A stretch of DNA of 64,000 nucleotides from Gammaproteobacteria bacterium MFB021 (GTDB lineage Bacteria; Pseudomonadota; Gammaproteobacteria; Pseudomonadales; Halomonadaceae). Location: assembly GCA_000737985.1 (NCBI GenBank), contig JNVT01000045.1, positions 33,782-97,781 on the forward strand. The letters run 5' to 3'. The notes under the pieces are model-generated. The model had not been told where the DNA came from and searched no databases. It saw only the letters and a list, made by a program, of their open reading frames with translations. Shown piece by piece: positions 8,780-17,010 of this stretch. The position numbers were made by a program, and so were the translations under genes. The number at the start of each line of letters is the position of its first letter. Positions within the stretch are counted from its first letter, which is position 1.

Positions 8780-8927
8780 CTAGGCTTTGTACGCAAAACT
8801 GCCTGCGCTCGGCAATACAGCGTTAAAAATCAGCTCAAAATGCTCATTTACATCCTGTAAACTCCGCTTTCTCGCCAATTTTTGCCTTGTCTTACCTTCG
8901 CTCGCCGACTTTTCATACAAAGCCTAG
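8780..8927. repeat. MITE-like intergenic repeat, copy A
   Basis: 148-bp element bounded by perfect 12-bp inverted ends CTAGGCTTTGTA and TACAAAGCCTAG. Its interior (read on the minus strand: AAGACAAGGC, GGAGTTTAC, TGTAAATGAG, TTTTTAACGC, TATTGCCGAGCGCAGG) recurs in copies at 16748 and 26721. There is no coding content. It lies in the gap between yegS and the MFS gene. Confidence 0.9.
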
Positions 8928-8992
8928 CAGCCCGCCGCGACAACGGCTGCTCGCCGTGGCGACGCCAGGCCGCTATGGCTGCCTCGCCGCTC

Positions 8993-10159
8993 TCAACCCC
9001 AGCGCCGCGCCAGGCACCACAGCAGCAGCCCGCCGCCGGTGCATAGCGCGGTGAGCGTGAACTGAGGCGCCAGCGGCGTCATCAGCGCCAGGGTGGCGAC
9101 GATCGCCCCGCCGCCGAGCTGAATCGCCCCGAGCAGCGCCGCGGCGGTGCCGGCGCGCTCGGGAAACGGCTCCAGCGCCAGGCTGGCCGCGGAGCCCAAT
9201 ATCATCGAGAAGCCCACCGACAGCAGTGCCACCGGCGCCATGAAAGTGGCCACCGAGAGCGCCACGCCCAGGTAGAGCGCGGTGACCAGCAGCCCCCCGC
9301 CAATCACCACCAGCAGCCCGCGCTGCACCGTGGCTCGGCGCCCCCAACGATGCATCAGGCGTGGCACGAAGAAGAATGCCAGGGTGCTCACCAGCGCGTT
9401 GGCACCGAACCACAGGCTGAACACCCACTCGGGCTGGCCCAGCCGATCCATCACGATCACCGGCGCGGCCGAGACGTAGACCAGAATCGCCGCCATCATC
9501 GTACTCACCACCAGCGCATAATAAAGGAAGCGCGGATGGCCGAGCACCGGACGATAGCGTGACCAGCGGTAGAGCCTGCGTTCGATCGGGGTCTCGGCCG
9601 GCCGCGTCTCGCCGAAGCGCCACCAGGCACCGAGGCAGAGCAGCGCGGCGAACGCCATCATGAAAGCGAAGTTGCTGCGCCAGCCGAAAGCCACGGTGAG
9701 CGCGCCACCGATCACCGGGGCGAGCGAAGGCACCAGCGTCAGCGAGCCGTTCAAATAGCTGTAGAGCTTGGCGCCGGTCTCCGGCGGGTAGCTGTCACGT
9801 ACCGCCGCGAACGCCACGGTGACCGTAGCGCAGGCACCCAGCCCCTGCAGCACGCGGGCGGCGTAGAGCCACTCCAGGGTCGCCGCGCCGAGCCCCATCA
9901 GCGCGCCGGCGAAATAGGTCAGGGCGCCGCCGAGCAGCACCGGTCGGCGGCCGAAACGGTCGGCCAGCGGCCCCACCAGCACCTGTCCGACGCCCACGCT
10001 GAGCAAAAACAGCGTGATGGTCACCTGGAGCGCGGCGAACGGTCGCTCGAAATCACGCGCCATTGCGGTCAGAGCCGGCAGATAGATATCGATGGCCAGG
10101 GGCGACAGCATGACTGCACCCATCAGCACCCAAAACGGCGGACGTCCTCTGCCCTGCAT
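8993..10159 (-). CDS. Bcr/CflA family multidrug efflux MFS transporter
   Basis: 388-residue, 12-helix major facilitator of the drug:proton antiporter 1 type. The N-terminal pattern (LSPLAIDIYLPALTAMARDF, about residues 18-37) and the loop motif GPLADRFGRRPVLLGG (about 63-78) are characteristic of Bcr/CflA. Helix V carries APVIGG (motif C-like). No regulator gene is adjacent. The exported compound is unknown. Confidence 0.93.
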   Translation of the reverse strand: MQGRGRPPFWVLMGAVMLSPLAIDIYLPALTAMARDFERPFAALQVTITLFLLSVGVGQVLVGPLADRFGRRPVLLGGALTYFAGALMGLGAATLEWLYAARVLQGLGACATVTVAFAAVRDSYPPETGAKLYSYLNGSLTLVPSLAPVIGGALTVAFGWRSNFAFMMAFAALLCLGAWWRFGETRPAETPIERRLYRWSRYRPVLGHPRFLYYALVVSTMMAAILVYVSAAPVIVMDRLGQPEWVFSLWFGANALVSTLAFFFVPRLMHRWGRRATVQRGLLVVIGGGLLVTALYLGVALSVATFMAPVALLSVGFSMILGSAASLALEPFPERAGTAAALLGAIQLGGGAIVATLALMTPLAPQFTLTALCTGGGLLLWCLARRWG

Positions 10160-10269
10160 CGCAACCTCGTCATCCCGGCAAGAGCGCCCACTCTAGCGGC
10201 TGGCACGAGGATGACAAGCATTCCCGTCGCCGCCCGGCGGCGAGCGCGTGGCGGGCCGGAGATGAGCGC

Positions 10270-10968
10270 TCAGCCGTCGCCGGCAGGCGTCAGCTGGAAT
10301 TCACGCAGCGCCGATAGATCGCGCAAGTGCGCCGCCAGCGGCCCCAGGTGGCCACGGTCGTGGGTGCGCAGCAGCAGGCGATACTCGAACTGCGCGCCAT
10401 CGTCGCGGGTGCGATAGCTCAGACTCTCGACATGCAGGCCATAGCCCTGGACCAGCGCCAGGATATCGCGCTCCTCGGGTACCTCGGCGCTGGCGTAGCG
10501 CAGCGTGCAGCGGGCGTAGCGCCTGCCGGGCAGACGCGCCTCGACCCGACGGAACAGCGACAGCGTCAGCAGCGTGATCAGGGTCGCCATGATCCCCGGA
10601 AACAGAAAGCCGATGCCGTAGAGAATGCCCAGTGCCGCGGTGATCCAGATCGAGGCGGCGGTGGTCAGCCCGCGCACGGTCAGCCCCTCCTTGAAGATCA
10701 CCCCCGCGCCGAGAAAGCCGATCCCGGTCATGATGCCCTGGGCCATGCGCGTGGGGTCGGTGCGCACCGTGGCCTCGGGCACCGTGTCCCCCAGCCACTG
10801 CCACTGGTAGACCGTCACCATCATCAGCAGCGCCGAGGCCACGCATACCAACGCGTGGGTGCGAAACCCCGCCGGTCGGCCGTGGAAGGTGCGTTCCAGG
10901 CCAATCAGGCTGCCCGCCAGCCAGGCCATGCCCAGGTGGATCACAATCGTCACACTGACTGCCGACAT
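10270..10968 (-). CDS. MgtC/SapB family membrane protein
   Basis: 232 residues. The N-terminal four- to five-helix MgtC domain shows LAGSLIGLERTFHGRPAGFRTHALVC split across about residues 18-43, then MTGIGFLGAGVIFKEG and VRGLTTAASIWITAALG. The last about 80 residues form a cytoplasmic ACT-like domain. Salmonella MgtC promotes growth in low magnesium and in macrophages by acting on the F-ATPase; related proteins in free-living bacteria are less well understood. Divergent from the FNT gene. Confidence 0.9.
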   Translation of the reverse strand: MSAVSVTIVIHLGMAWLAGSLIGLERTFHGRPAGFRTHALVCVASALLMMVTVYQWQWLGDTVPEATVRTDPTRMAQGIMTGIGFLGAGVIFKEGLTVRGLTTAASIWITAALGILYGIGFLFPGIMATLITLLTLSLFRRVEARLPGRRYARCTLRYASAEVPEERDILALVQGYGLHVESLSYRTRDDGAQFEYRLLLRTHDRGHLGPLAAHLRDLSALREFQLTPAGDG

Positions 10969-11108
10969 TCGTGGCTATCTCCCTGTCTCATTTACCGCTA
11001 TCGTTTCAGCATCAGATACGTTCCAGCATAACCGCCGTCGTGGCCATCACCAGTTCGCGCGCGGCGGTCATGCCGTGCGTTCCGTCCATCGCTCGGAAGG
11101 ATCCGACC

Positions 11109-11957
11109 TTGAACAAGCCCAACGACTTGACCCCGCCCAGCCGTGTCCGCGATGAACAGGAGGAGCACGACCTGCAGCTCGATGGCGACAATCTTCCCTC
11201 CCGCGCCGCCGCGGTCCACGAGAAGATCCGCGAGGAGGGCGAGAAGGAGCTCAACCGCACCGTCTCCGCGCTGGCGTGGTCAGCGGTGGCCGCCGGCCTG
11301 TCGATGAGCTTCTCGATGCTCGCCAAGGGACTGCTGCGGGCCCATCTGCCGGATACCGACGTCGGCTTCCTGGTCGAGTCGTTCGGCTACACCATCGGCT
11401 TTCTGGTGGTGATCATGGCACGCCAGCAGCTGTTCACCGAGAATACCGTCACCGCGGTACTGCCGGCGATGAGCCAGCCACGCCTGAGCAAGTTCCTGTG
11501 TCTGCTGCGGCTTTGGGGCGTGGTGCTGCTCGGCAACCTGGTCGGGGTGGCGATCTCGGCCTGGGCGATCCTCGCTCTGCCGATCTTCTCCGCCGAGACC
11601 CATCAGGCGTTTCTCACCCTGGGCGAGCATATCCTGGAGAACACGCCGATGCAGATGTTCGCCAAGGGCATCGTCGCCGGGTGGATGATCGCCACCATGG
11701 TGTGGCTGCTGCCCAGCGCCGGCAGCGCCAAGATCTGGGTGATCCTGATCGTCACCTATCTGGTGGCGATCGGCGAGTTCACCCATATCATCGTCGGCTC
11801 CACCGAGGTGATGTATCTGGTCTTCTCCGGCCACGCCGGCTGGTCGGAGTACCTCTTCCACTTCGGCCTGCCGACGCTGCTGGGCAATGTCTTCGGCGGC
11901 ACCTTCATCTTCGCGCTGATCAGTCATGCGCAGATCCGCAGCGACGGCGAACGCTAG
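11109..11957 (+). CDS. Formate/nitrite transporter family protein (YfdC-like)
   Basis: 282 residues. A charged N-terminal region with many Glu/Asp/Lys residues (about 1-60) precedes six hydrophobic helices of the FNT channel fold, with ENTVTAVLP, GNLVGVAIS and EFTHIIVGSTEVMYLVFSG conserved as in E. coli YfdC. The start is a TTG at 11109, chosen because GAAGGA lies seven bases upstream; an ATG at 11070 is a weaker option. The stop codon TAG is supplied by the first bases of a degenerate MITE-like repeat. Substrate is unknown. Confidence 0.85.
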   Translation: MNKPNDLTPPSRVRDEQEEHDLQLDGDNLPSRAAAVHEKIREEGEKELNRTVSALAWSAVAAGLSMSFSMLAKGLLRAHLPDTDVGFLVESFGYTIGFLVVIMARQQLFTENTVTAVLPAMSQPRLSKFLCLLRLWGVVLLGNLVGVAISAWAILALPIFSAETHQAFLTLGEHILENTPMQMFAKGIVAGWMIATMVWLLPSAGSAKIWVILIVTYLVAIGEFTHIIVGSTEVMYLVFSGHAGWSEYLFHFGLPTLLGNVFGGTFIFALISHAQIRSDGER

Positions 11958-12006
11958 GCTTGGTACGAAAACTGCCTGCGCTCGCCGACTTTTTGCAAGA
12001 GCCCTG
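11954..12006. repeat. MITE-like repeat, internally deleted copy D
   Basis: Begins CTAGGCTTGGTACG, then AAAACTGCCTGCGCTCG as in copy A, then jumps to CCGACTTTTTGCA from the other end of copy A. The junction lies at the GCTCG shared by both ends, consistent with an internal deletion. Its first bases contain the stop codon of the upstream FNT gene. Confidence 0.75.
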
Positions 12007-12113
12007 GACACGACTTCACACGGCCGCGCTCAAGCCGAGCGCGTGCCCGCCGATACTTTCCGAAAGCCCCATACACCAAGACGCCGCGGCGATCGGACAG
12101 GAACTCTCCACAC

Positions 12114-12791
12114 ATGTCATTGAAACCTTGGGTGCTGCTCTGCGGCCTGCCGCTGCTGAGCGGCTGCTTCGGCGTCAACACCTCCCAGGCCCCGCTGGCC
12201 ACCACCTACCCGGCGACCACCCAGCAGCGCATGCAGGCCGCCTATCACTGGGAGGTGCTGGCGCGCCACGAGGCCAAGGCCATCATGGCCGACCGCCGGC
12301 TCGACCGGCGCGCACTCTATATCAAGTCTCCCGAAACCGAAACCGCTTTCAATCGCGGCTTTCGTTCGCTGCTGACCAGCGAGCTGGTGAAACACGGCGC
12401 CACGGTCAGAACCAGCGATCTCGGCGCAGCCACCGTCACCTTCGATGTGCAGGTCGTGGCGCACCGGGATCGCCAGCCGATTCGCCCGCCCCAGGGCGCG
12501 CTGACCGCGCTGGCGGCGGGCATCGCGGTGGCGACGATTCCGTTCAACCACTGGTCGGAGCCTTCGCTGGCGCTGATTCCCGCCGCCGGGCTGGTCGACC
12601 TGTTCAGCGGCAGCTGGACCTCGGAGAGCGACGAGGAAGTGATCATCACCGTGCAAGCCGACGAGTATCAGACCCTGCTCTACTCCTCCTCCAATCTCTA
12701 CTACATCAACCCCGGCGATAGCGGCCAGTACGGTCGTGCGCCGGCCGCCACCGCCGAACGCGGCCAGCTCAAGGTATCGTCACAATGGTAA
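12114..12791 (+). CDS. Predicted lipoprotein, unknown function
   Basis: 225 residues. A signal peptide with lipobox LLSGC places the lipidated Cys at about residue 19; the next residue is Phe, so outer-membrane retention is expected. No known domain is recognised. The central part has a Gly/Ala-rich hydrophobic stretch (about 135-165) and the C-terminus is rich in Ser/Tyr. It ends 23 bp before the FlgO-like lipoprotein gene and is very likely cotranscribed with it, so a shared envelope or flagellum-linked role is possible but not shown. Confidence 0.8.
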   Translation: MSLKPWVLLCGLPLLSGCFGVNTSQAPLATTYPATTQQRMQAAYHWEVLARHEAKAIMADRRLDRRALYIKSPETETAFNRGFRSLLTSELVKHGATVRTSDLGAATVTFDVQVVAHRDRQPIRPPQGALTALAAGIAVATIPFNHWSEPSLALIPAAGLVDLFSGSWTSESDEEVIITVQADEYQTLLYSSSNLYYINPGDSGQYGRAPAATAERGQLKVSSQW

Positions 12792-12814
12792 GGCGCAGCA
12801 CAGGGAGTTCCGCA

Positions 12815-13363
12815 ATGTCCGTATCCGACTGCGCTCGGCTTTTGCTGCTCATGCTGCTGCTGACGGCACTGGCAGGCTGCTCGATGCTCGACCCCAACGG
12901 CCGCCCGCACCAGCCGACCACGCTGGAGCGGGTCGACGCGGCGGCCAAGGCACTGGTCGAGAACAGTCGGGGGCGGCTCGACGACAGCGCACCGCTGGTC
13001 GCCACCACCTTCGTCGACGTCGACCACCTGGGGCAATCCTCGACTCTGGGCCGTACCCTGAGCGAGATGTTCGTCTCGCGGCTGGTCGAATCGGGTATGC
13101 AGGTGATCGAGGTCAAGCTGCGCAACAGCCTCTATATCGAAGAGAACACCGGCGAACTGATCCTGTCGCGCAACGTGCAGCGGCTGAGTCAGGATTACGA
13201 TGCCAGCGCGGTGCTGGTGGGCACCTACGCCCAGGCCCAGGATCGGCTGTTCGTCAACGCTCGGGTGGTACGTATCGCCGATCGCGCCATCCTCGGCGCG
13301 ACCAGCTTCGAGCTGCCGCTCAACAACGACCTGCGTACGCTGCTGCCGCCCAGCTACCCATGA
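12815..13363 (+). CDS. FlgO-type outer-membrane lipoprotein
   Basis: 182 residues with a lipobox LAGC (lipidated Cys near residue 21). The domain that follows (LVATTFVDVDHLGQSSTLGR, then ISEMF-like LSEMFVSRL, VIEVKLRNSLYIEENTGELILSR and DASAVLVGTYA) is the FlgO pattern. In Vibrio, FlgO is an outer-membrane protein needed for full motility; related lipoproteins also occur away from flagellar loci, as here. AGGGAG seven bases upstream selects the ATG at 12815 over one at 12785. Confidence 0.85.
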   Translation: MSVSDCARLLLLMLLLTALAGCSMLDPNGRPHQPTTLERVDAAAKALVENSRGRLDDSAPLVATTFVDVDHLGQSSTLGRTLSEMFVSRLVESGMQVIEVKLRNSLYIEENTGELILSRNVQRLSQDYDASAVLVGTYAQAQDRLFVNARVVRIADRAILGATSFELPLNNDLRTLLPPSYP

Positions 13364-13397
13364 AGCATGCCCGATAGCACCGGTATGGCAAACGCAG

Positions 13398-13420
13398 AAG
13401 GGCGCCCGATGGGCGCCCTT
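13398..13420. terminator. Terminator between convergent FlgO-like and leuA genes
   Basis: Perfect 10-bp stem AAGGGCGCCC / GGGCGCCCTT with loop GAT. The T tract is weak on the plus strand (CTCGTCTTG). It is placed between two converging stop codons. Confidence 0.7.
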
Positions 13421-13450
13421 CTCGTCTTGCGTCGTGGGTGTCGGTGACGT

Positions 13451-15157
13451 TCAGTCGACGGTGGTCGCGCGGGCCTCGGTGGTCTGCGGCGCGCCCTGGG
13501 CCTCGGCCAGGTTGATCCCGGAGAGGATCGCCTTGAGCGAGGCACTGACGGTATCGCTGTCTTCGGCCACCGCGCAGATACGCTGACCGCCGACATTGAG
13601 CTGGACGAAGGCGATGGCGTTGGCGTCGCTGTCGCCGCCCAGCGAGTGCTCGCTGTAGTCGATGATCCCCACGCTGGTACCGGTATGACGCTGCCAGGCA
13701 TCGGTGAAGGAGGACATCGCACCGTTGCCCTTGCCCGACAGGCGCAGGGTCTCGGCACCCTGCCACAGGGTCACCTCGATACCCTCTTCCTGTCCCTTGG
13801 AGAGACGGTAGTCGGCCAGCGACAGCGGCGCTTCACGCTGGAAGTTGTCGAACATCACCTGGCGAATGATCTCGCTGGAGAGCTCGCTGGCGCGCACCTC
13901 GCTCTCCTTCTGCACGTACGGCGCCAGCGCCAGCATCATCCAGCGCGGCAGGCTGATGCCGTAGTCGCGCTCGAGCAGGAACGCCATCCCGCCCTTACCG
14001 GACTGACTGTTGACGCGGATCACCGCCTGGTAGTCGCGGCCGATGTCGCGCGGGTCGATGGGCAGATAGGCCACCTGCCACGGCTCATCGGGGCGCTGCT
14101 TCTTGAGCGACTTGCGGATGGCATCCTGGTGGCTGCCGGAGAAGGCGGTGTAGACCATCTCGCCGACCCAGGGGTGGCGCGGATGCATCGCGATACCGGT
14201 GCACTCCTGCACCACCTGGATGATCTCGTCCGGGTTGGAGAGATCGAGCTCGGGGTCGATCCCCTGGCTGTAGAGGTTCATCGCCAGGGTGACGATATCC
14301 ATGTTGCCGGTGCGCTCGCCGTTGCCCAGCAGGGTGCCCTCGACGCGCTCGGCACCCGCGAGCAGCGCGAGCTCGGCGGAGGCCGCGGCACCGCCTCGGT
14401 CGTTGTGGGTGTGCACCGAGATGATCACGCTGTCGCGATTCTTGATGTGCTGGCAGAAGTACTCGATCTGATCGGCGTGGTGGTGCGGTCCGGCGACCTC
14501 GACCGTGGTCGGCAGGTTGAGGATGCACTTGTTGTCCGGGGTCGGCTGCCAGACATCCATCACCGCCTCGCAGATCTCCAGCGAGAAGTCGATCTCGGTG
14601 CTGGAGAAGCTCTCCGGGGTGTACTCGAAGCACCACTCGATCTGCGGATAGCGCGCGGCGTAGGTCTTGACCCAGGTCGCCCCCTGCACGGCGATATCGA
14701 CGATGCCCGCGCGGTCCATCTCGAACACCCGCTCGCGCTGGGTAGTGGAGGTGGAGTTGTAGAGGTGGACGATCGCCCGCTTGGCGCCGACCAGCGACTC
14801 GAAGGTCTTCTCGATCAGATGTTCGCGGCACTGCACCAGCACGGCGATGGTGACGTCCTCGGGGATCTGATCCTCTTCGATCAGCCAGCGCACGAAGTCG
14901 TAGTCCGGCTGGCTCGCCGAGGGGAAGCCGACCATCACCTCCTTGATCCCGACCTTGACGATCTGGTGCCAGAAACGCTGCTTCTGGGCCACGCTCATCG
15001 GCTCGAGCAGGGCCTGGTTGCCATCGCGTAGGTCTTCGCTGACCCAGATCGGGGCGTGATCGAGATCACGATCCGGCCACTGGCGGTCGAAGGCGGGTAC
15101 CCGGGGGGCCGGGCGGTATTTTCTGTGATCGAAGGCGCGATGATCGAAGGCAGACAT
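13451..15157 (-). CDS. leuA: 2-isopropylmalate synthase
   Basis: First committed enzyme of leucine biosynthesis, condensing acetyl-CoA with 2-ketoisovalerate in the cytosol. 568 residues, the longer class of bacterial LeuA. The N-terminal TIM barrel has SEDLRDGNQALLEPM (catalytic Arg/Asp with metal), metal ligands in HTHNDRGGAAASAE, and GNGERTGN. The C-terminal LeuA regulatory domain carries allosteric leucine sites by family inference. AGGA eight bases upstream fixes the ATG at 15157. A probable leader peptide and attenuator precede it, and an Lrp-type regulator is divergent. Confidence 0.96.
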   Translation of the reverse strand: MSAFDHRAFDHRKYRPAPRVPAFDRQWPDRDLDHAPIWVSEDLRDGNQALLEPMSVAQKQRFWHQIVKVGIKEVMVGFPSASQPDYDFVRWLIEEDQIPEDVTIAVLVQCREHLIEKTFESLVGAKRAIVHLYNSTSTTQRERVFEMDRAGIVDIAVQGATWVKTYAARYPQIEWCFEYTPESFSSTEIDFSLEICEAVMDVWQPTPDNKCILNLPTTVEVAGPHHHADQIEYFCQHIKNRDSVIISVHTHNDRGGAAASAELALLAGAERVEGTLLGNGERTGNMDIVTLAMNLYSQGIDPELDLSNPDEIIQVVQECTGIAMHPRHPWVGEMVYTAFSGSHQDAIRKSLKKQRPDEPWQVAYLPIDPRDIGRDYQAVIRVNSQSGKGGMAFLLERDYGISLPRWMMLALAPYVQKESEVRASELSSEIIRQVMFDNFQREAPLSLADYRLSKGQEEGIEVTLWQGAETLRLSGKGNGAMSSFTDAWQRHTGTSVGIIDYSEHSLGGDSDANAIAFVQLNVGGQRICAVAEDSDTVSASLKAILSGINLAEAQGAPQTTEARATTVD

Positions 15158-15253
15158 GGCAACCATCCTGACGAGGTAAATAGAGCCGACGGATTGTGGG
15201 GCGCGCCGTGGGCGCGAGCCCCGCTGTTGAGCCGCCGCGGATGGCGGCGGAAA

Positions 15254-15287
15254 GGGGGCCGGACCCCGGATGCGGGAGCCGGCCCTA
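15254..15287 (-). terminator. Probable attenuator hairpin in the leuA leader
   Basis: On the minus strand a GGGCCGG / CCGGCCC stem is followed by CCTTT. Its 5' base overlaps the TAG stop of the short Leu-containing leader ORF and it lies about 100 bp upstream of leuA. This is the layout expected for ribosome-mediated attenuation, although the T run is short. Confidence 0.5.
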
Positions 15288-15338
15288 AGCTGCTTGTGGC
15301 AGCAGAGACAGTGTACGGCTTTTATGCCGACAGGACAT
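15285..15338 (-). CDS. Candidate leuA leader peptide (17 residues)
   Basis: Short ORF MSCRHKSRTLSLLPQAA on the minus strand, about 130 bp upstream of leuA. Three of four consecutive codons near its end are Leu (CTG TCT CTG CTG). They sit within a small hairpin (CTGCT / AGCAG), followed at once by the stop and the terminator-like stem. The ribosome-binding site is poor. Leader peptides of this kind stall on low charged tRNA-Leu. Too short to be sure without comparison. Confidence 0.5.
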   Translation of the reverse strand: MSCRHKSRTLSLLPQAA

Positions 15339-15413
15339 TGCGAAGATCGATCTTTCTCGACGCCAGATGGCATAATCTGCCAACGGAAACGAAAAACCAG
15401 ACGGATAATGCCA

Positions 15414-15899
15414 ATGAATACGCCACAGCCTCTCGCACTCGATCGCTACGACCGGCGCATTCTCGAACTGATCCAGCAGGAGGGGCGGATCAGCAACCAG
15501 GAACTGGCCGAGCGCATAGGGCTTTCGCCCTCGCCCTGTCTGCGCCGCCTGCGCGCGCTGGAGGAGAGCGGCCTGATCCTCGGCTACCGCGCTCTGGTCG
15601 ACGCGCGCCAGCTCGGTTATCGGCTAATGGCACTGGTGCACATCTCCATGGATCGCCACACCCCGGAGCGCTTCGCCAACTTCGAGCGTCAGGTGGCCGC
15701 CCTGCCCCAGGTCCAGGAGTGCCTGATGATCACCGGCCAGGAGGTCGACTATCAGCTCAAGATCCGGGTCGAGGACATGGACGACTATCAGCAACTTCTG
15801 CTGCAGCACATCACGCCGATCGAGGGCGTCTCCGGCGTTCACTCCAACTTCGTGCTGCGACCGGTGTTCGAAAACCGCGGCGTGCCGGTGGCGCCCTGA
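15414..15899 (+). CDS. Lrp/AsnC family transcriptional regulator
   Basis: 161 residues with an N-terminal helix-turn-helix (LDRYDRRILELIQ, then ISNQELAERIGLSPSPCLRRLRAL split over about residues 8-48) and a C-terminal RAM/ACT-like effector domain (CLMITGQEVDYQLKIRVEDM). Such proteins form dimers or octamers and sense amino acids. It is divergent from leuA, so control of leucine metabolism is plausible but inferred. GACGGA eight bases upstream favours the ATG at 15414; the ATG at 15408 is too close to it. CATAAT near 15371 may be its -10 box. Confidence 0.92.
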   Translation: MNTPQPLALDRYDRRILELIQQEGRISNQELAERIGLSPSPCLRRLRALEESGLILGYRALVDARQLGYRLMALVHISMDRHTPERFANFERQVAALPQVQECLMITGQEVDYQLKIRVEDMDDYQQLLLQHITPIEGVSGVHSNFVLRPVFENRGVPVAP

Positions 15900-16055
15900 G
15901 TGCGTACCCGACACCGACCGGCGTCGCCCAGGCCGCGACTGGCCACTCCGACACCGGGCGTGCTGGAATGAAGTGAACGCCGTCTCACGCCTCGCGTGAA
16001 TTCGACCATACTCATGCATGACACCGCGTGACCGATCACAACACAGGAAAATGCC

Positions 16056-16571
16056 ATGTCTTTGCGCCGTACCCTGCTCGCCTCGCTGCTGCCGCTGGCC
16101 GCCGCCATCCTGACGCCGGCTCAAGCTCAGCAGCCGAGCGCACCGCAGGTCGATACCCAGCAGTTCCAATCCTGGGAAGTGCGCTGCCCCAAGGGCGGTG
16201 AGCGCCAGAGCTGCGTGATGAGTCAGATAGTCAATAACCCCGACAGCAACGATCCGCTGATGCGCGCCATGGTCGGCCACCCGGCCCAGGCCGATGGCCC
16301 GGTCATGGTCTTCCTGCTGCCACTGGGCGTGCGCCTGGCACCGGGTATCCAGCTGCAGGTGGATGACAACGAGCCGGTGGGCATGCCCTATCAGGTCTGC
16401 CTGCAGCAGGGCTGCCGCGCCAATCTGGCGCTGTCGCCGCAGCTGCTCGCCCAGCTGCGTGGCGGCAACAAGGCCACCGTCAGCGCCATCGCCCCGGACG
16501 GCAAGCGCCTCGACATGGATCTTTCACTGATGGGCTTCACCAGCGCCAGCCAGCGCATCGCCTCGCAGTAA
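16056..16571 (+). CDS. Invasion-associated locus B (IalB) family protein
   Basis: 171 residues, exported. A signal peptide ends near AQA (about residue 25). The rest matches the IalB family: WEVRCPKGGERQSCVMSQ, then PYQVCLQQGCRA with Cys residues likely disulfide-bonded. The family was named from Bartonella, where it aids erythrocyte invasion; environmental proteobacteria carry many homologues of unknown function. AGGA seven bases before the ATG at 16056 supports the start. It appears monocistronic. Confidence 0.87.
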   Translation: MSLRRTLLASLLPLAAAILTPAQAQQPSAPQVDTQQFQSWEVRCPKGGERQSCVMSQIVNNPDSNDPLMRAMVGHPAQADGPVMVFLLPLGVRLAPGIQLQVDDNEPVGMPYQVCLQQGCRANLALSPQLLAQLRGGNKATVSAIAPDGKRLDMDLSLMGFTSASQRIASQ

Positions 16572-16638
16572 CGCTTTCTCCCCTCGAGATGTTCGGTCCG
16601 GCGCCCTGCGCCGGGCCGATCTTGGCAGCGCCCCTGGC

Positions 16639-16726
16639 CGGCGCTGTGACCCCCTCCCTGGGCGCTACCTTTGCCATCCCTGGCCAAGGACACTCGCTTT
16701 GCCCTGCCCCCGGCGCCCATCGTCAG
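16639..16726. repeat. Intergenic repeat family 2, copy 1
   Basis: About 88 bp from GGCGCTGTGA to CATCGTCAG that recurs almost exactly at 55379-55465, including TGGGCGCTACCTTTGCC and the segment ACACTCGCTTTGCCCTGC. GGGCGC near the left and GCGCCC near the right can pair. There is no coding capacity in a plausible frame. Confidence 0.85.
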
Positions 16727-16731
16727 CGGGG

Positions 16732-16762
16732 TTGTAAACACCCTCTTAGAGGGTGTTTACAA
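16732..16762. repeat. Perfect 31-bp palindrome abutting MITE-like copy C
   Basis: Fifteen-base arms TTGTAAACACCCTCT and AGAGGGTGTTTACAA around a single T. The right arm is the left end of the MITE-like element; the left arm is an inverted copy of that end, as if a second element had joined there and been lost. Confidence 0.85.
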
Positions 16763-16893
16763 ATTCGACGGGCGAAGGCAAGACAAGGCGAAATCGGCCG
16801 AAAAAGCGGAGTTTACAAGGGGTAAATGAGTATTTTGAGGTCGATTTCAACGCCGTATTGTCGAGCGCAGGCATTTTGTAAATACCCTCTTAG
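16748..16893. repeat. MITE-like intergenic repeat, copy C
   Basis: About 146 bp with 16-bp inverted ends (AGAGGGTGTTTACAAA at the left, its one-mismatch complement at the right). The interior shares GCGAAGGCAAGACAAGGC, GCGGAGTTTACA, GGTAAATGAGTATTTTGAG and AACGCCGTATTGTCGAGCGCAGGC-type blocks with copies A and B, but the ends are of a different sequence type. Confidence 0.88.
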
Positions 16894-16929
16894 ACGTTGG
16901 CGCAATTGTGCCCGCCCTGCCGGCTTGAT

Positions 16930-16952
16930 ATGACTTTGTGTGCAAAAGTCAT
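16930..16952. promoter_or_regulatory. Candidate operator upstream of tctC-hpaI
   Basis: Perfect 8-bp inverted repeat ATGACTTT, seven bases, AAAGTCAT, located 58 bp before the start of the binding-protein gene. It looks like a dimeric repressor site. No regulator gene is next to the operon, so the protein is unknown. Confidence 0.5.
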
Positions 16953-17010
16953 CTCATCCCATCCCGCGCCGGCACGCCGCCCGCGCCCGAGAGATCCCCC
17001 GAGAGGTTCC

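Noticed and set aside
8780..8927. Terminator or RNA gene between yegS and the MFS gene
   Set aside because: The inverted ends are far apart and the same sequence recurs in other gaps, so it is a mobile-type repeat.
11276..12721. 481-residue ORF across the FNT channel and lipoprotein genes
   Set aside because: Spans two well-supported genes in another frame; Arg/Pro-rich.
15158..15373. N-terminal extension of leuA
   Set aside because: The ORF runs 72 codons further, but the extension has no LeuA similarity, and a ribosome-binding site precedes the ATG at 15157. The region instead holds a leader and hairpin.
16391..16741. Short ORFs containing MGAGGRAKRVS at 16391 and 55268
   Set aside because: The matching peptide arises from the repeated DNA of family 2 in both places, not from a gene family.
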